This document shows, piece after piece, positions 7,673 through 15,976 of a stretch of 64,000 bases of DNA. This DNA comes from DAINRZ01 sp964634885 (GTDB lineage Bacteria; Bacteroidota; Ignavibacteria; Kapaibacteriales; UBA2268). Location of the stretch: NCBI GenBank assembly GCA_964634885.1, contig CAZWLN010000006.1, positions 62,001-126,000 on the forward strand, read 5' to 3'. The translations under genes were made by a program, and so were the position numbers. Below the pieces are notes generated by a model. It was not told where the DNA came from, did not search any database, and worked only from the letters and a program-made list of their open reading frames with translations. Within the stretch, counting starts at the first letter, position 1. The number at the start of each line of letters is the position of its first letter.

Positions 7673-8560
7673 ATGATGACAGAAAACAGGAATAAAGCCA
7701 GGAAAGAAGTATTTTTCGATATAATCCAGATAATAATCGGTATCGTCCTTGCCGGTTTTGGCCTTAAGGGCTTCCTGCTGCCGAACGGCTTCGTGGACGG
7801 CGGCGCTACGGGCATATCCCTTTTAATTTCAGGACAGACCGGTGTAACAATATCGTTAATGATTGTTATTGTAAACATTCCCTTCTTCCTGGTCGGACTG
7901 AAAATAATCGGCAGGCAGCTTGTTTTCAAAGCCCTGGTTTCCATCGCAGGACTAGCGCTTTGCCTCGCCTTCATTCCCTATCCCACCATTACCAACGACA
8001 AACTGCTGGTAGCGATTTTCGGCGGATTCTTCCTGGGCGCCGGCATCGGCCTGACCATCAGGGGCGGCAGTGTCATCGACGGTTCGGAAATCCTTGCCAT
8101 TGCAATCAGTAAGAAGCTGGGAATGACAATAGGAGACATTATTCTTGTGTTCAACATCTTCATCTTCAGCGCTGCTGCTTACCTGCTGTCAGTCGAGACC
8201 GCCCTGTACTCCATCCTGATATACCTTGCCGCCTCGAAGACAGTGGATTTCATCATCGACGGCATAGAAGAATATACGAGTGTTACCATTGTATCCGATT
8301 ACTGGGAGGAAGTGCGTAACATGCTTACCAACGAGCTTGGGCATGGAGTAACGATTTTCAACGGCCTGAGGGGCTTCACCGAAAATGCGGACACCGGGGA
8401 CGACAGGAACCTGTTTATTATTTACACAGTTGTAACCAGGCTTGAAATCAACAGGCTCAGGCGTGAGACAGAGAAGATTGACCCGAAAGCGTTCATCATT
8501 ATGAACAGCGTAAAGGATACCAAGGGGGGAATGATTAAAAAGAAGAGGATGGCCGGGTAG
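7673..8560 (+). CDS. YitT-family membrane protein (DUF161/DUF2179)
   Basis: The 295-residue product has five or six membrane helices in its first 200 residues and a cytoplasmic C-terminal DUF2179-type domain (about 215-285: HGVTIFNGLRGF, FIIYTVVTRLEINRLR, DPKAFIIMNSV). Glycine-rich phrases such as FGGFFLGAGIGLTIRGGSVIDGSEI are typical of the family. YitT-like proteins are widespread, and a transport role is suspected but not established. I prefer the ATG at 7673, 6 bases after AGGGAG (7661-7666). A TTG at 7655 in the same frame would overlap that site. The gene ends in a composite repeat. Confidence 0.88.
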   Translation: MMTENRNKARKEVFFDIIQIIIGIVLAGFGLKGFLLPNGFVDGGATGISLLISGQTGVTISLMIVIVNIPFFLVGLKIIGRQLVFKALVSIAGLALCLAFIPYPTITNDKLLVAIFGGFFLGAGIGLTIRGGSVIDGSEILAIAISKKLGMTIGDIILVFNIFIFSAAAYLLSVETALYSILIYLAASKTVDFIIDGIEEYTSVTIVSDYWEEVRNMLTNELGHGVTIFNGLRGFTENADTGDDRNLFIIYTVVTRLEINRLRRETEKIDPKAFIIMNSVKDTKGGMIKKKRMAG

Positions 8561-8562
8561 CA

Positions 8563-8806
8563 GTTTGTAAAGTTCATAAAGTTTATCAAGTTCATCAAGT
8601 TTATCAAGTTCATCAAGTTTATCAAGTTCATCAAGTTTATCAAGTTTGTAAAGTTTATAAAGTGGGAAGAAACCCCGAAGGGGTGAAATGATTGTAGTTC
8701 ATCAGGTTTGTAAAGTTTATCATGCCGGGCACACATTGAACAAGGGACAGCGGGCCAATTCTCATACAGCCCTATTAATGAAAAAGGGGCTGTGCAGCCC
8801 CTTTTT
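8563..8806 (+). repeat. Composite repeat after the YitT gene, ending in a strong inverted repeat
   Basis: Two bases after the YitT stop begins an array of the 9-mer AAGTTYATM (8563-8661) in the sense orientation. It is followed by an ACCCC/GGGGT hairpin, a short array remnant (8698-8720), TTGAACAAGGGAC (8746-8758) and the inverted repeat AAAAAGGGGCTG/CAGCCCCTTTTT (8781-8806, 2-nt loop). The last element can act as a terminator in both directions and lies 26 bases past the sppA stop on the other strand. The module order matches the repeat after the GT2 gene at 5907-6369. This accounts for all of 8561-8831. Confidence 0.8.
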
Positions 8807-8831
8807 CACAATTATTCAATTCCAAATACTG

Positions 8832-10760
8832 TCAATTCATGTTAATTATTACAGGCATTACCGTCAGGGCTTTCTCATTGGAATTAACCAGGTCGAGAAT
8901 ACCTCCGAACTGTATGATCTGGTTTCTGACGCCGGAGGGGAACATGCTGAGCAGTTGAGCGACAGAGCTGTTCTTCATGGCAAGCTGCTCGCCAATCTTA
9001 GAGTAATTGGCTTTACAGGCAGAGATGTCGTTGTCGTCGCTGGCCCCGAAAATTTCGAGCAGCGCCTGGAAAGGATCTTTCTTTTCAGGGAAATGCCTGA
9101 TGATGACTTTCTTATCCACAGGTACGCCTATCCTTTTTTTCGCCATTGCAATGGCGTCGTTCAGGCCGCCGATGGCGTCGATGAGGCCGATCCGTTTCGC
9201 ATCCTTACCCGACCAGACTCTTCCTTTGGCAAGGCCCCTGACCTGCTCGACACTCATTTTCCTGCCTGCGGCCACTTTCGAGAGGAACCTCTTGTATATG
9301 CCGTCTGCAAAGGAGCGCATCATTACCCTCTCCTTGTCGCCGATGGGATAGACGGCTTTAAGGGTCATTGCCGAGGCTGTCGTCGTTACGGTGTCCACAC
9401 TCAGGTGTATCTTCTTAAGCATCCTGCTGACCGAGGGGAGAGCCGTAATTACACCGATGGAACCGGTGATGGTCGATGCGTCCGCAATGATAGTGTCGGA
9501 AGCCACTGCAATGTAATAGCCGCCTGAAGCTGCAACGTCGCCCATCGAGGCGTACACAGGCTTAACTTTCCTTGTCCTGAGGATTTCCTGGTATATCTCG
9601 TCGGAAACCATTGCCGAGCCGCCGGGGCTGTCAATCCTGAGGATGATGATGCTGATGGATTCGTCTTCCCTTGCTTCTGTAAGGTACTTAATGAATGTAC
9701 GGGCGGTAATTTCCTGTTTCCCGCTCACGTCGCCGTCGTCAGTGGCCACATTGATCTGGCCTACACCATAGATGACGGCAATCTGCTTTTCGGTTTCGAC
9801 GGGCTCATCGTCGTTGAAATCAGACTTCAGATAGTCAGTAACTTTAATTAAATGCAGGGATTTATCCCGGTCATTGTCGGCGCCGGCGCCGTATATTTTT
9901 TCTTTCATTGCCTTCCTGACTTCTGTTTCGGAAAGCATATCGTCGATGAAACCGAGCCTTTTCAGTGAATCGGGATTATACTGGCAGCTGTTGAGCACAG
10001 ACAGTACCTTGTCGGAAGTCATCTTCCGGTACTTGCTGACGAGGTTGCAGAATATCTCCTGCCTGCCCTGTATCAGCGCCCTGGTTTGGAGCTTTGCCGA
10101 ATCGCTGAAGTTAGTCCTGCTGAACGATTCCCCTGCTGACTTGAAATCCTCGAAGCCGATGACTTCGATGTCGATTCCCAGGGTGTCGAGCAGTTGCTTG
10201 AAAAACAGGTTCGAGGCTGCAAAGCCGTTCATTTCCACAAGGCCTTCCGTCGGGACAAATATCTTGTCCGAAGCCACGAGGTTCATATATGAGGCTTCAT
10301 CCCCCATTTCCATATACCCGTAAACGAACTTCCCCGATTTCCTGAACTCGTCGATGGCATTGATGAACTCCTCAGCCTTGGCAAACCCTAAGCTCTGGAT
10401 GCCCGAATTGATGAAGATGCCCTTGATCCTGTCGTCTTTTGCCGCTTTCTTGACGGCAAGCAATATATCATAGTGGGTGGGCTGGCCTGAAACGCCAAAG
10501 ATGTCAAAGAGGCTGGGAGAGTAGTACTCTTCCACAGGCTTGTCCAGCTTGATGTACAGTACCGAATTCTGTTTGACTTCGGTGGGCTGCTCGCTGATGA
10601 CTGAACTGACCACAGAGAAAAACGCTATCACACCGAGGATGAACAGAACGATGATGATGCCCACGATGAGCAGCGGTATCCACCAACGCGAGCGCCTCGG
10701 CTGCTGGTATAAATAGGGCGGTGGCTGCGGCGGTATTGCCTGTTGGTTAACATCTGCCAT
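8832..10760 (-). CDS. sppA: Signal peptide peptidase SppA (protease IV), long form
   Basis: The 642-residue product has a short Pro/Gln-rich cytoplasmic tail, one membrane helix (about 27-50), and two tandem ClpP-like (S49) domains, as in the long SppA of E. coli. The catalytic pair can be placed from the family: Lys166 in LVASDKIFVP of the N-terminal domain and Ser412 in GDVAASGGYY of the C-terminal domain. SppA sits at the inner membrane and degrades signal peptides left after cleavage of exported proteins. This fits a window full of secreted proteins. The ribosome site is GGAG with an A-rich spacer before the ATG at 10760. Confidence 0.95.
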   Translation of the reverse strand: MADVNQQAIPPQPPPYLYQQPRRSRWWIPLLIVGIIIVLFILGVIAFFSVVSSVISEQPTEVKQNSVLYIKLDKPVEEYYSPSLFDIFGVSGQPTHYDILLAVKKAAKDDRIKGIFINSGIQSLGFAKAEEFINAIDEFRKSGKFVYGYMEMGDEASYMNLVASDKIFVPTEGLVEMNGFAASNLFFKQLLDTLGIDIEVIGFEDFKSAGESFSRTNFSDSAKLQTRALIQGRQEIFCNLVSKYRKMTSDKVLSVLNSCQYNPDSLKRLGFIDDMLSETEVRKAMKEKIYGAGADNDRDKSLHLIKVTDYLKSDFNDDEPVETEKQIAVIYGVGQINVATDDGDVSGKQEITARTFIKYLTEAREDESISIIILRIDSPGGSAMVSDEIYQEILRTRKVKPVYASMGDVAASGGYYIAVASDTIIADASTITGSIGVITALPSVSRMLKKIHLSVDTVTTTASAMTLKAVYPIGDKERVMMRSFADGIYKRFLSKVAAGRKMSVEQVRGLAKGRVWSGKDAKRIGLIDAIGGLNDAIAMAKKRIGVPVDKKVIIRHFPEKKDPFQALLEIFGASDDNDISACKANYSKIGEQLAMKNSSVAQLLSMFPSGVRNQIIQFGGILDLVNSNEKALTVMPVIINMN

Positions 10761-10888
10761 TTTTTTTCTCCAATCTAATTATACTAAAAAATATTATCAC
10801 AAATTTTCTTCACTTATACGTTAACTTCTGTAATTTAGTTACATACACTGAATATTTGAAAAAAATGTTTTATTATTTGTATTAATTT

Positions 10889-11548
10889 ATGAATTATTGC
10901 AGTAAAGTAAAAACGGAATGGACAAAGAATTTTCAAAACCGCAGTTTCAGGAATAAGTTTATTGTTTCCATGGTTTTGCTTGTGTCTTTGCTCATTGCGC
11001 TGCCGCAATTCCTGCTCCTTGTGGAAGCGAGGCAGGGGACAATACTTCCCGACCCGCTACTGGGCCTTCTCCCTACGCTCGACCTCACCTGGGCCGTCTT
11101 TTCCGTGCTCTATGCCGCCCTCATCGGCACAATTGCTTACCTGGCGCTCCATCCCAACCTGCTGCTTACTGCCGTCAACAGCTACTCCTTAATGATCCTC
11201 TTCAGGATGGGGGCAATGTTCCTGACGGCGCTGGAACCGCCTCCGGGGATGATTGAACTGAAAGACCCCTTCGTGGAGTTCTTCGGTACCGGCAAGGTTC
11301 TCACAAAAGACCTGTTTTTTTCAGGCCACACTGCAACGATGGCTGTCCTGTTCCTGAATGTCCGGCAGCCCGTCCTGAAATATCTTTTGCTGGCAGGCGC
11401 CGTTGTTGTCGGCTTCAGTGTCCTCCTGCAGCATGTCCATTACTCCATCGATGTGTTTGCAGCGCCGTTTTTCGCCTGGTGCGCATACGGTATTGCGCGT
11501 AAGGCCGACACCCACCGAACAGACGGTACAAGAGACGACAGGGGTTAA
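10889..11548 (+). CDS. PAP2-like (sphingomyelin synthase-type, PAP2_C) membrane protein
   Basis: The 219-residue product has about five or six membrane helices. The motif FFSGHT (about residues 145-150) and a second histidine motif HVHYSIDV (about 182-189) match the catalytic His-His-Asp arrangement of PAP2_C proteins, which transfer or hydrolyse lipid phosphate head groups. The likely role is in phospholipid or lipid-carrier metabolism at the inner membrane, with unknown substrate. The last 15 residues are charged. No Shine-Dalgarno sequence precedes the ATG, and the divergent sppA gene is 128 bases away. Confidence 0.8.
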   Translation: MNYCSKVKTEWTKNFQNRSFRNKFIVSMVLLVSLLIALPQFLLLVEARQGTILPDPLLGLLPTLDLTWAVFSVLYAALIGTIAYLALHPNLLLTAVNSYSLMILFRMGAMFLTALEPPPGMIELKDPFVEFFGTGKVLTKDLFFSGHTATMAVLFLNVRQPVLKYLLLAGAVVVGFSVLLQHVHYSIDVFAAPFFAWCAYGIARKADTHRTDGTRDDRG

Positions 11549-11657
11549 TCGTGGGCAATTTCTACTTGAACATACTGACATTTCTCTACAGATAGTTAGC
11601 AGTATTGTGAAAAAATATTCGTATTTTTGAGAAATTGAACTTTGAATAAAAATATAT

Positions 11658-11689
11658 TTTGGAGATTCAATAAAATAGTCCTAATTTTG
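11658..11689 (+). promoter_or_regulatory. Candidate Bacteroidota-type promoter for rplS
   Basis: TTTG at 11658-11661, a 20-base spacer and TAATTTTG (matching TAnnTTTG) at 11682-11689 fit the -33/-7 consensus of Bacteroidota housekeeping promoters. It lies 32 bases before the rplS start and would give a short leader. Confidence 0.45.
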
Positions 11690-11721
11690 TATCTCGTTTT
11701 TTAATGCAAAAGGATATAAAA

Positions 11722-12102
11722 ATGAAAGAGATGACTTTAATTGAGAATATGGTAACCGAACGTGCATTACAGGTACGTAAGGATAAAGACAAAGAGAACT
11801 ATGCCGAGATACCCGCTTTCCGCCCCGGCGACTCTGTCAACATAGCCGTAAGAGTAATCGAAGGCGAGAAGGAAAGGATCCAGAACTTCAAGGGCATCAT
11901 CATCAGCCGCAGAGGTGCAGGCATCAACCAGTCCTTCACCATCAGGAAAATCTCCAACGGCGTTGGCGTCGAAAGGATATTCCCCCTCTATTCGCCGATG
12001 ATCCAGAGCATCAAGCTCCTTCGCGAAGGCAGGGTACGCAGGTCTAAGCTCTATTACCTCCGTGGCATGTCCGAGAAGAAAATCCGCCAGAAACTCAGTT
12101 AA
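11722..12102 (+). CDS. rplS: 50S ribosomal protein L19
   Basis: The 126-residue product is a full-length ribosomal protein L19, found at the 30S-50S interface. It shows the family phrases FRPGDSVNIAVRV, RIQNFKGIIISRRG, SFTIRKIS, VGVERIFPLYSP and VRRSKLYYLRG. I prefer the ATG at 11722 because AAGGA lies about 8 bases upstream. A longer frame starts at 11704 but would overlap that site. In many bacteria rplS follows rimM and trmD; here it stands alone with its own candidate promoter and terminator. Confidence 0.96.
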   Translation: MKEMTLIENMVTERALQVRKDKDKENYAEIPAFRPGDSVNIAVRVIEGEKERIQNFKGIIISRRGAGINQSFTIRKISNGVGVERIFPLYSPMIQSIKLLREGRVRRSKLYYLRGMSEKKIRQKLS

Positions 12103-12122
12103 GCCTTTTAATAGATTTTTTG

Positions 12123-12160
12123 AAGGCGTTGAAAAGTTATGTTTTCACCGCCTTTTTTTT
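12123..12160 (+). terminator. Rho-independent terminator of rplS
   Basis: AAGGCGTTGAAAA (12123-12135) pairs with TTTTCACCGCCTT with one mismatch across a 6-nt loop, followed by eight T residues (12153-12160). Confidence 0.85.
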
Positions 12161-12165
12161 ATTAA

Positions 12166-13296
12166 ATGAAAATGGAATCAAACATTCGCATTGCTTATGT
12201 CAGCCACTTCAGCCACTTCAGGATGGGCGGCCAGCAGAGTATGTGTTTAATGATTGAGAACCTCGACCGTTCCCGTTTCACTCCCTTTTGCATACTTCCC
12301 TCCGAAGGAGAACTGTCCGAAAGACTGGCCCGCGCCGGGTGCCGCTGTTTCTTCGTCCCGCTCTATTCCATCAAGCCGAGGCATTACAGCAGGATACCCG
12401 CAACGATACGCGCCGTCCGCAGGATAATAAAAGACAATTCCATCGACATCATCCACCCTGACAGGGACGCCGACACGACAGTCTGCGGCCTGGCAAAGGC
12501 GGGGTCCGGATCGAAGATGGTGTGGCACGTACGCGTCGCCGCGCGCAACAACAAGGACAGGCTGAACGCAGGACTGTCCGACGCCATCATCGCCATCTCG
12601 GACGCAGCAAAGAACCGCCTGCCTTTCGCCGGAAACAAAGTCGTCAAGATCTACAACGGTGTAAACACAGACGTCTTCAGGCCTGTGGAAGACAAGAAAG
12701 CGCTGAGGCAGAAGCTCGGCCTGCCGACAGACAGGTTCATTGCCCTGTTCGCCGGGCAGATGAAGAGACAAAAGGGCATTTACGACCTGGCAGACGCTGC
12801 GTCATTGCTACTGAAGCGGCTGTCTGTACACGAGATGCCTTTTTTCTGCTATCTCGGCTCGACAGAAAACGGCAGCGGGTTGAACGTCTTCAGGGACAGG
12901 ATTGCCGCAAGCGGGCTGTCGCCGCACACGCTCATCTACGGCTACAGCAATGCCGTCCACGAGTGGATGCAGGCAGCGGACGCATTAGTTCTGCCCTCCC
13001 ACAGCAATGTCGAAGGCATGGGCAGGGTTCTGTTCGAGGCAATGGCCTGCGGCGCCGTACCCATCGGCACCGACGTGCCGGGCATCGACGAAGCCGTCAC
13101 ACCGGAGACCGGCCTGTTAGTAGGGGAGCAGTCCCCCGAAAGCCTCGCCGCAGCGATCTCAAGACTGATGGCGGACAACAGCCTGCGTGCAGGCCTCGCC
13201 GCCAACGGCCGCCGCCGTGCAGTCGAGAACTTCGAGATTGCCCGCAACACACGCCGCGTGGAAGAGCTGTATTGCAGAGTGGTGGGGAAGAGGTAG
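12166..13296 (+). CDS. Family 4 glycosyltransferase (GT-B fold)
   Basis: The 376-residue product has an N-terminal Rossmann domain opening with IRIAYVSHF and FRMGGQQSMCL. Its C-terminal donor-binding domain has KIYNGVNTDVFRP, ALFAGQMKRQKGIYDLADA, the E-rich motif HSNVEGMGRVLFEAMACG (the retaining EX7E element) and GTDVPGIDEAV. Enzymes of this group add sugars from nucleotide donors during lipopolysaccharide, glycolipid or exopolysaccharide synthesis, and the acceptor is unknown. It lies directly behind the rplS terminator, and the next gene is convergent, so it is probably a single-gene unit. The GC content is high compared with the next gene. Confidence 0.9.
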   Translation: MKMESNIRIAYVSHFSHFRMGGQQSMCLMIENLDRSRFTPFCILPSEGELSERLARAGCRCFFVPLYSIKPRHYSRIPATIRAVRRIIKDNSIDIIHPDRDADTTVCGLAKAGSGSKMVWHVRVAARNNKDRLNAGLSDAIIAISDAAKNRLPFAGNKVVKIYNGVNTDVFRPVEDKKALRQKLGLPTDRFIALFAGQMKRQKGIYDLADAASLLLKRLSVHEMPFFCYLGSTENGSGLNVFRDRIAASGLSPHTLIYGYSNAVHEWMQAADALVLPSHSNVEGMGRVLFEAMACGAVPIGTDVPGIDEAVTPETGLLVGEQSPESLAAAISRLMADNSLRAGLAANGRRRAVENFEIARNTRRVEELYCRVVGKR

Positions 13297-13319
13297 TTAA
13301 GATTTATTTTCCTAATTTC

Positions 13320-14108
13320 TTATTTATATACTTGTACATGAAGTTTTCCCTTCATTGATTCAATATGCTCTTGTAATCTTTGAATTTTACGCTTGTAAAT
13401 ATCTTTTGATATGAAATCTTTAGTTACAAATAATAACAGTAAAAAACTATTATCTTTATATCTTTGCCATGTATATATGAAGGCTTGCCCAATAGCTCTT
13501 TCAAGATCATGTAAATTTATTGATTTCCAGAATTTCACTTCTATACCGAAAGCCTGATCATTGATGTCAATGTCAATGCTTAAATCCCAAATATGACCAA
13601 TCCTTAATTCGGTATGAACAATATAATTTTCTTTACTTAAATAATCCCTAATTAAATCTCTAAAATTTGTCTCTCTTTTTAAACTACTAGTATATTCACT
13701 ATAATTGATGTTTTCAATAATTCTTATAATATTATCATAAGTAACATTTGTATTGATATTATTTTTTAATACTAGTTGTTCAATTGTTCCCTCTTGATTC
13801 CTACCGATACTCTCACTACTATTATTGTAATGTTTTTGTATATATTCTTTCACTTGTTTAATCAATATATCATTGGACCTTCCTGTGTAAGCCATTTTAA
13901 AGTATTTGTTTATTTGAATCAGAATCTTTTTATTCGAATTATACAAAATCAAATCATAATTGTTTAAACCATTCTTTTTAATAATAGCTTCTTTCAACTC
14001 CGGTTTTCTTAATTCCTTAATATTTTTAATATCCATCTTTAAAGCCAAATCTTCTAAATCAGTTTTAAGGCAAGATTTCAAGGATTCTGTAATAATTTGT
14101 TTATTCAT
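13320..14108 (-). CDS. Putative restriction endonuclease (PD-(D/E)XK-like), AT-rich
   Basis: The 262-residue product starts with a SAP/Rho-N-like helical segment (about 15-45: LEDLALKMDIKNIKELRKPE). A likely nuclease core follows in the C-terminal half: HIWDLSIDIDIND then FGIEVKFWKS, placing Asp175-Asp181, Glu190 and Lys192 as a D...ExK site. A helix with AIGQAFIYTWQRY follows, as in many PD-(D/E)XK enzymes. I know no exact family. It sits 22 bases after the methyltransferase gene on the same strand, which supports a restriction role. Its DNA is very AT-rich (15 of 60 bases G or C in 13741-13800), unlike the glycosyltransferase gene before it, which suggests recent acquisition. Confidence 0.65.
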   Translation of the reverse strand: MNKQIITESLKSCLKTDLEDLALKMDIKNIKELRKPELKEAIIKKNGLNNYDLILYNSNKKILIQINKYFKMAYTGRSNDILIKQVKEYIQKHYNNSSESIGRNQEGTIEQLVLKNNINTNVTYDNIIRIIENINYSEYTSSLKRETNFRDLIRDYLSKENYIVHTELRIGHIWDLSIDIDINDQAFGIEVKFWKSINLHDLERAIGQAFIYTWQRYKDNSFLLLLFVTKDFISKDIYKRKIQRLQEHIESMKGKLHVQVYK

Positions 14109-14130
14109 AGCAGTACCTGATATTTATTAA

Positions 14131-15816
14131 TCATGAATTAACTTCCACCTCTCCGTTAACCTTGATCTTTACTACTTCCACAGCTTCCAGCCCTTCGTTG
14201 TCAACTGCTTTTACACCTATGCTGTGGGCGCCCGCTTTAAATTTATGTGTGTGCCTGCCGTCTTTGTCAATCATCACGGAGGCGTTGAATTTACGGTCTT
14301 CTTCTTTATACTCGAAGTCAAAAGAATAGAACTCTATGCCTGAGTCGCTCTCGGCGTAGGCGACAAACTCCAGTTCGCGCAAGCCTTTTGCATCTTTGCC
14401 TTTGTCCTCGACTTTAACAGACAGTCTTGGTTTCTTAGCCACTTCAACAATTTCATCAACACGTACCAGTTTGATTATTACATCTTCCTGCAGCTTGAGT
14501 TTGGCTGCTTCCTGGACAGCGCCGGTACCGAAGCTGAAAGCAATGATGTAACCTATGGGTTCCTTTGCTTTCTTTCTCTTTTCGGTGCCTTGTTTGTCGT
14601 TGATGACACATGAAGAATAGAAATTCTTGACAACGTTCACGCTTATGTTATCCGAGCGTTTCACCTGAATAGGAGTACCCGTGCGGGTTTTTCCGTCGAA
14701 TCCCCTGTCGCCGCCCTTCTTGTTCTGAGGGATTGCCCCGAAACCGTACCTGTCGCCGAACTGAGTAATGATCCAGCTTTCAAACTCGAACGCATCTTTA
14801 TACCGAAGCGTATCGTAGTCATATTTGTGAAGTTGTACGCTAAAAGGAAGAGAGAAGAGGTTCTGCTGCTTCTCCAGCCTCATCTCCGACACTTTAATTG
14901 CCTGCACCGACTGGTCAATGCCAATCCACCTGCGGTTCAGCTTGTCTGCTACTACTAAAGTGGTACCACCACCGGCAAACGGATCGAGCACTAAATCGCC
15001 TTCATTCGATGAAGCTTTTATTATTCTTTCCAACAACTTTTCCGGCTTTTGAGTAGGGTAGCCAATTTCTTCTTTTCTTGAAATGTTTTCAATATCTGGC
15101 CAGTTATCAGTAATTGTTCTACCATCTGAATTTTCCAGATACTTAATATATTGTGGTACAGCATTTGGTTTTAATTGAACAACCAAGCCATCTTCATAAG
15201 CTTTTTGCATTCTATCCTTTGTCCATCGCCAAACTCTTTTTACACCTAAAAACTCATAGGTTAAATTCGGCCTATCATCGTTTGGGTTTAATAATGGCAA
15301 CAATCTATATTTTCTTCCTCTATCATCAATATATTTATATGCTTTTTCTATATATTCAGGATTATGCTCACCAAATACTTTATTAAAATTATACTTATTA
15401 GATTTTGAATAAGAATAGATAGTATCTTTACAATTAGGAAATCTTTTATTACCAAGACTTTTGGGATTTGATCTTATCCATGTAATTTCATTTATGAAAT
15501 TATTATCTCCAAATAACTTGTCCAATATATAAACTCTAATATAAGTATTTGCATGCCAGTCACAGTGCAGGTAAATTGAACCGGTAGGCTTAAGCAGCCT
15601 GTGCATTTCGGCCACACGTTCATAGAGCCATTCAATGTAGTGTTCAATTCCACCGGCCCAGCGGTCTTCAAAGGAACGTACTTCGCCTTTGTCACCCCAG
15701 ATTACTTCATAGTTACGGTTCGAAAAGAAAGGAGGGTCGAGGTAAATGAGGTCAATGGTTTCTGGTTCCATCTTTCTCATGATCTCAAGATTGTCGCCAA
15801 GTATCAACTGATTCAT
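14131..15816 (-). CDS. DNA methyltransferase fused to an Mrr-like nuclease domain and an Ig-like tail
   Basis: The 561-residue product has four parts. Residues 1-90 carry the catalytic motif YLDPPF (Asp27-Phe30) of beta-class amino-methyltransferases (N6-adenine or N4-cytosine). Residues about 90-250 are the expected target-recognition region. Residues about 255-310 carry the AdoMet motif LDPFAGGGTT. Residues about 345-455 resemble an Mrr-type endonuclease (GGDRGFDG with Asp370/Asp374, then PIQVKRS with Gln384 and Lys386). Residues about 465-561 look like an Ig/PKD-type beta domain (HSIGVKAVDNEGLEA). The DNA for residues about 90-250 (15060-15550) is far more AT-rich than the rest. With the downstream nuclease gene it forms an R-M locus. 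Confidence 0.88.
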   Translation of the reverse strand: MNQLILGDNLEIMRKMEPETIDLIYLDPPFFSNRNYEVIWGDKGEVRSFEDRWAGGIEHYIEWLYERVAEMHRLLKPTGSIYLHCDWHANTYIRVYILDKLFGDNNFINEITWIRSNPKSLGNKRFPNCKDTIYSYSKSNKYNFNKVFGEHNPEYIEKAYKYIDDRGRKYRLLPLLNPNDDRPNLTYEFLGVKRVWRWTKDRMQKAYEDGLVVQLKPNAVPQYIKYLENSDGRTITDNWPDIENISRKEEIGYPTQKPEKLLERIIKASSNEGDLVLDPFAGGGTTLVVADKLNRRWIGIDQSVQAIKVSEMRLEKQQNLFSLPFSVQLHKYDYDTLRYKDAFEFESWIITQFGDRYGFGAIPQNKKGGDRGFDGKTRTGTPIQVKRSDNISVNVVKNFYSSCVINDKQGTEKRKKAKEPIGYIIAFSFGTGAVQEAAKLKLQEDVIIKLVRVDEIVEVAKKPRLSVKVEDKGKDAKGLRELEFVAYAESDSGIEFYSFDFEYKEEDRKFNASVMIDKDGRHTHKFKAGAHSIGVKAVDNEGLEAVEVVKIKVNGEVEVNS

Positions 15817-15976
15817 CGAGTATTCAAAACGTTGTTAAACTTAATACGCTTACAATTTAACAAATTAATGGATAAGTTGTTCAAAGATTTTGATATAGTG
15901 GGGACTTAATTGAAGAAAGTATGGAATGTATTTAATAGGATGCTGAAGAAAGGACTTTCATTCTCATAGATATACA

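Noticed and set aside
8422..8736. Minus-strand open frame after the YitT gene
   Set aside because: It overlaps the YitT gene antisense and consists mainly of translated array.
12522..13358. Long Arg-rich plus-strand frame
   Set aside because: It overlaps the GT4 gene in another frame and its composition is typical of a shadow frame in GC-rich DNA.
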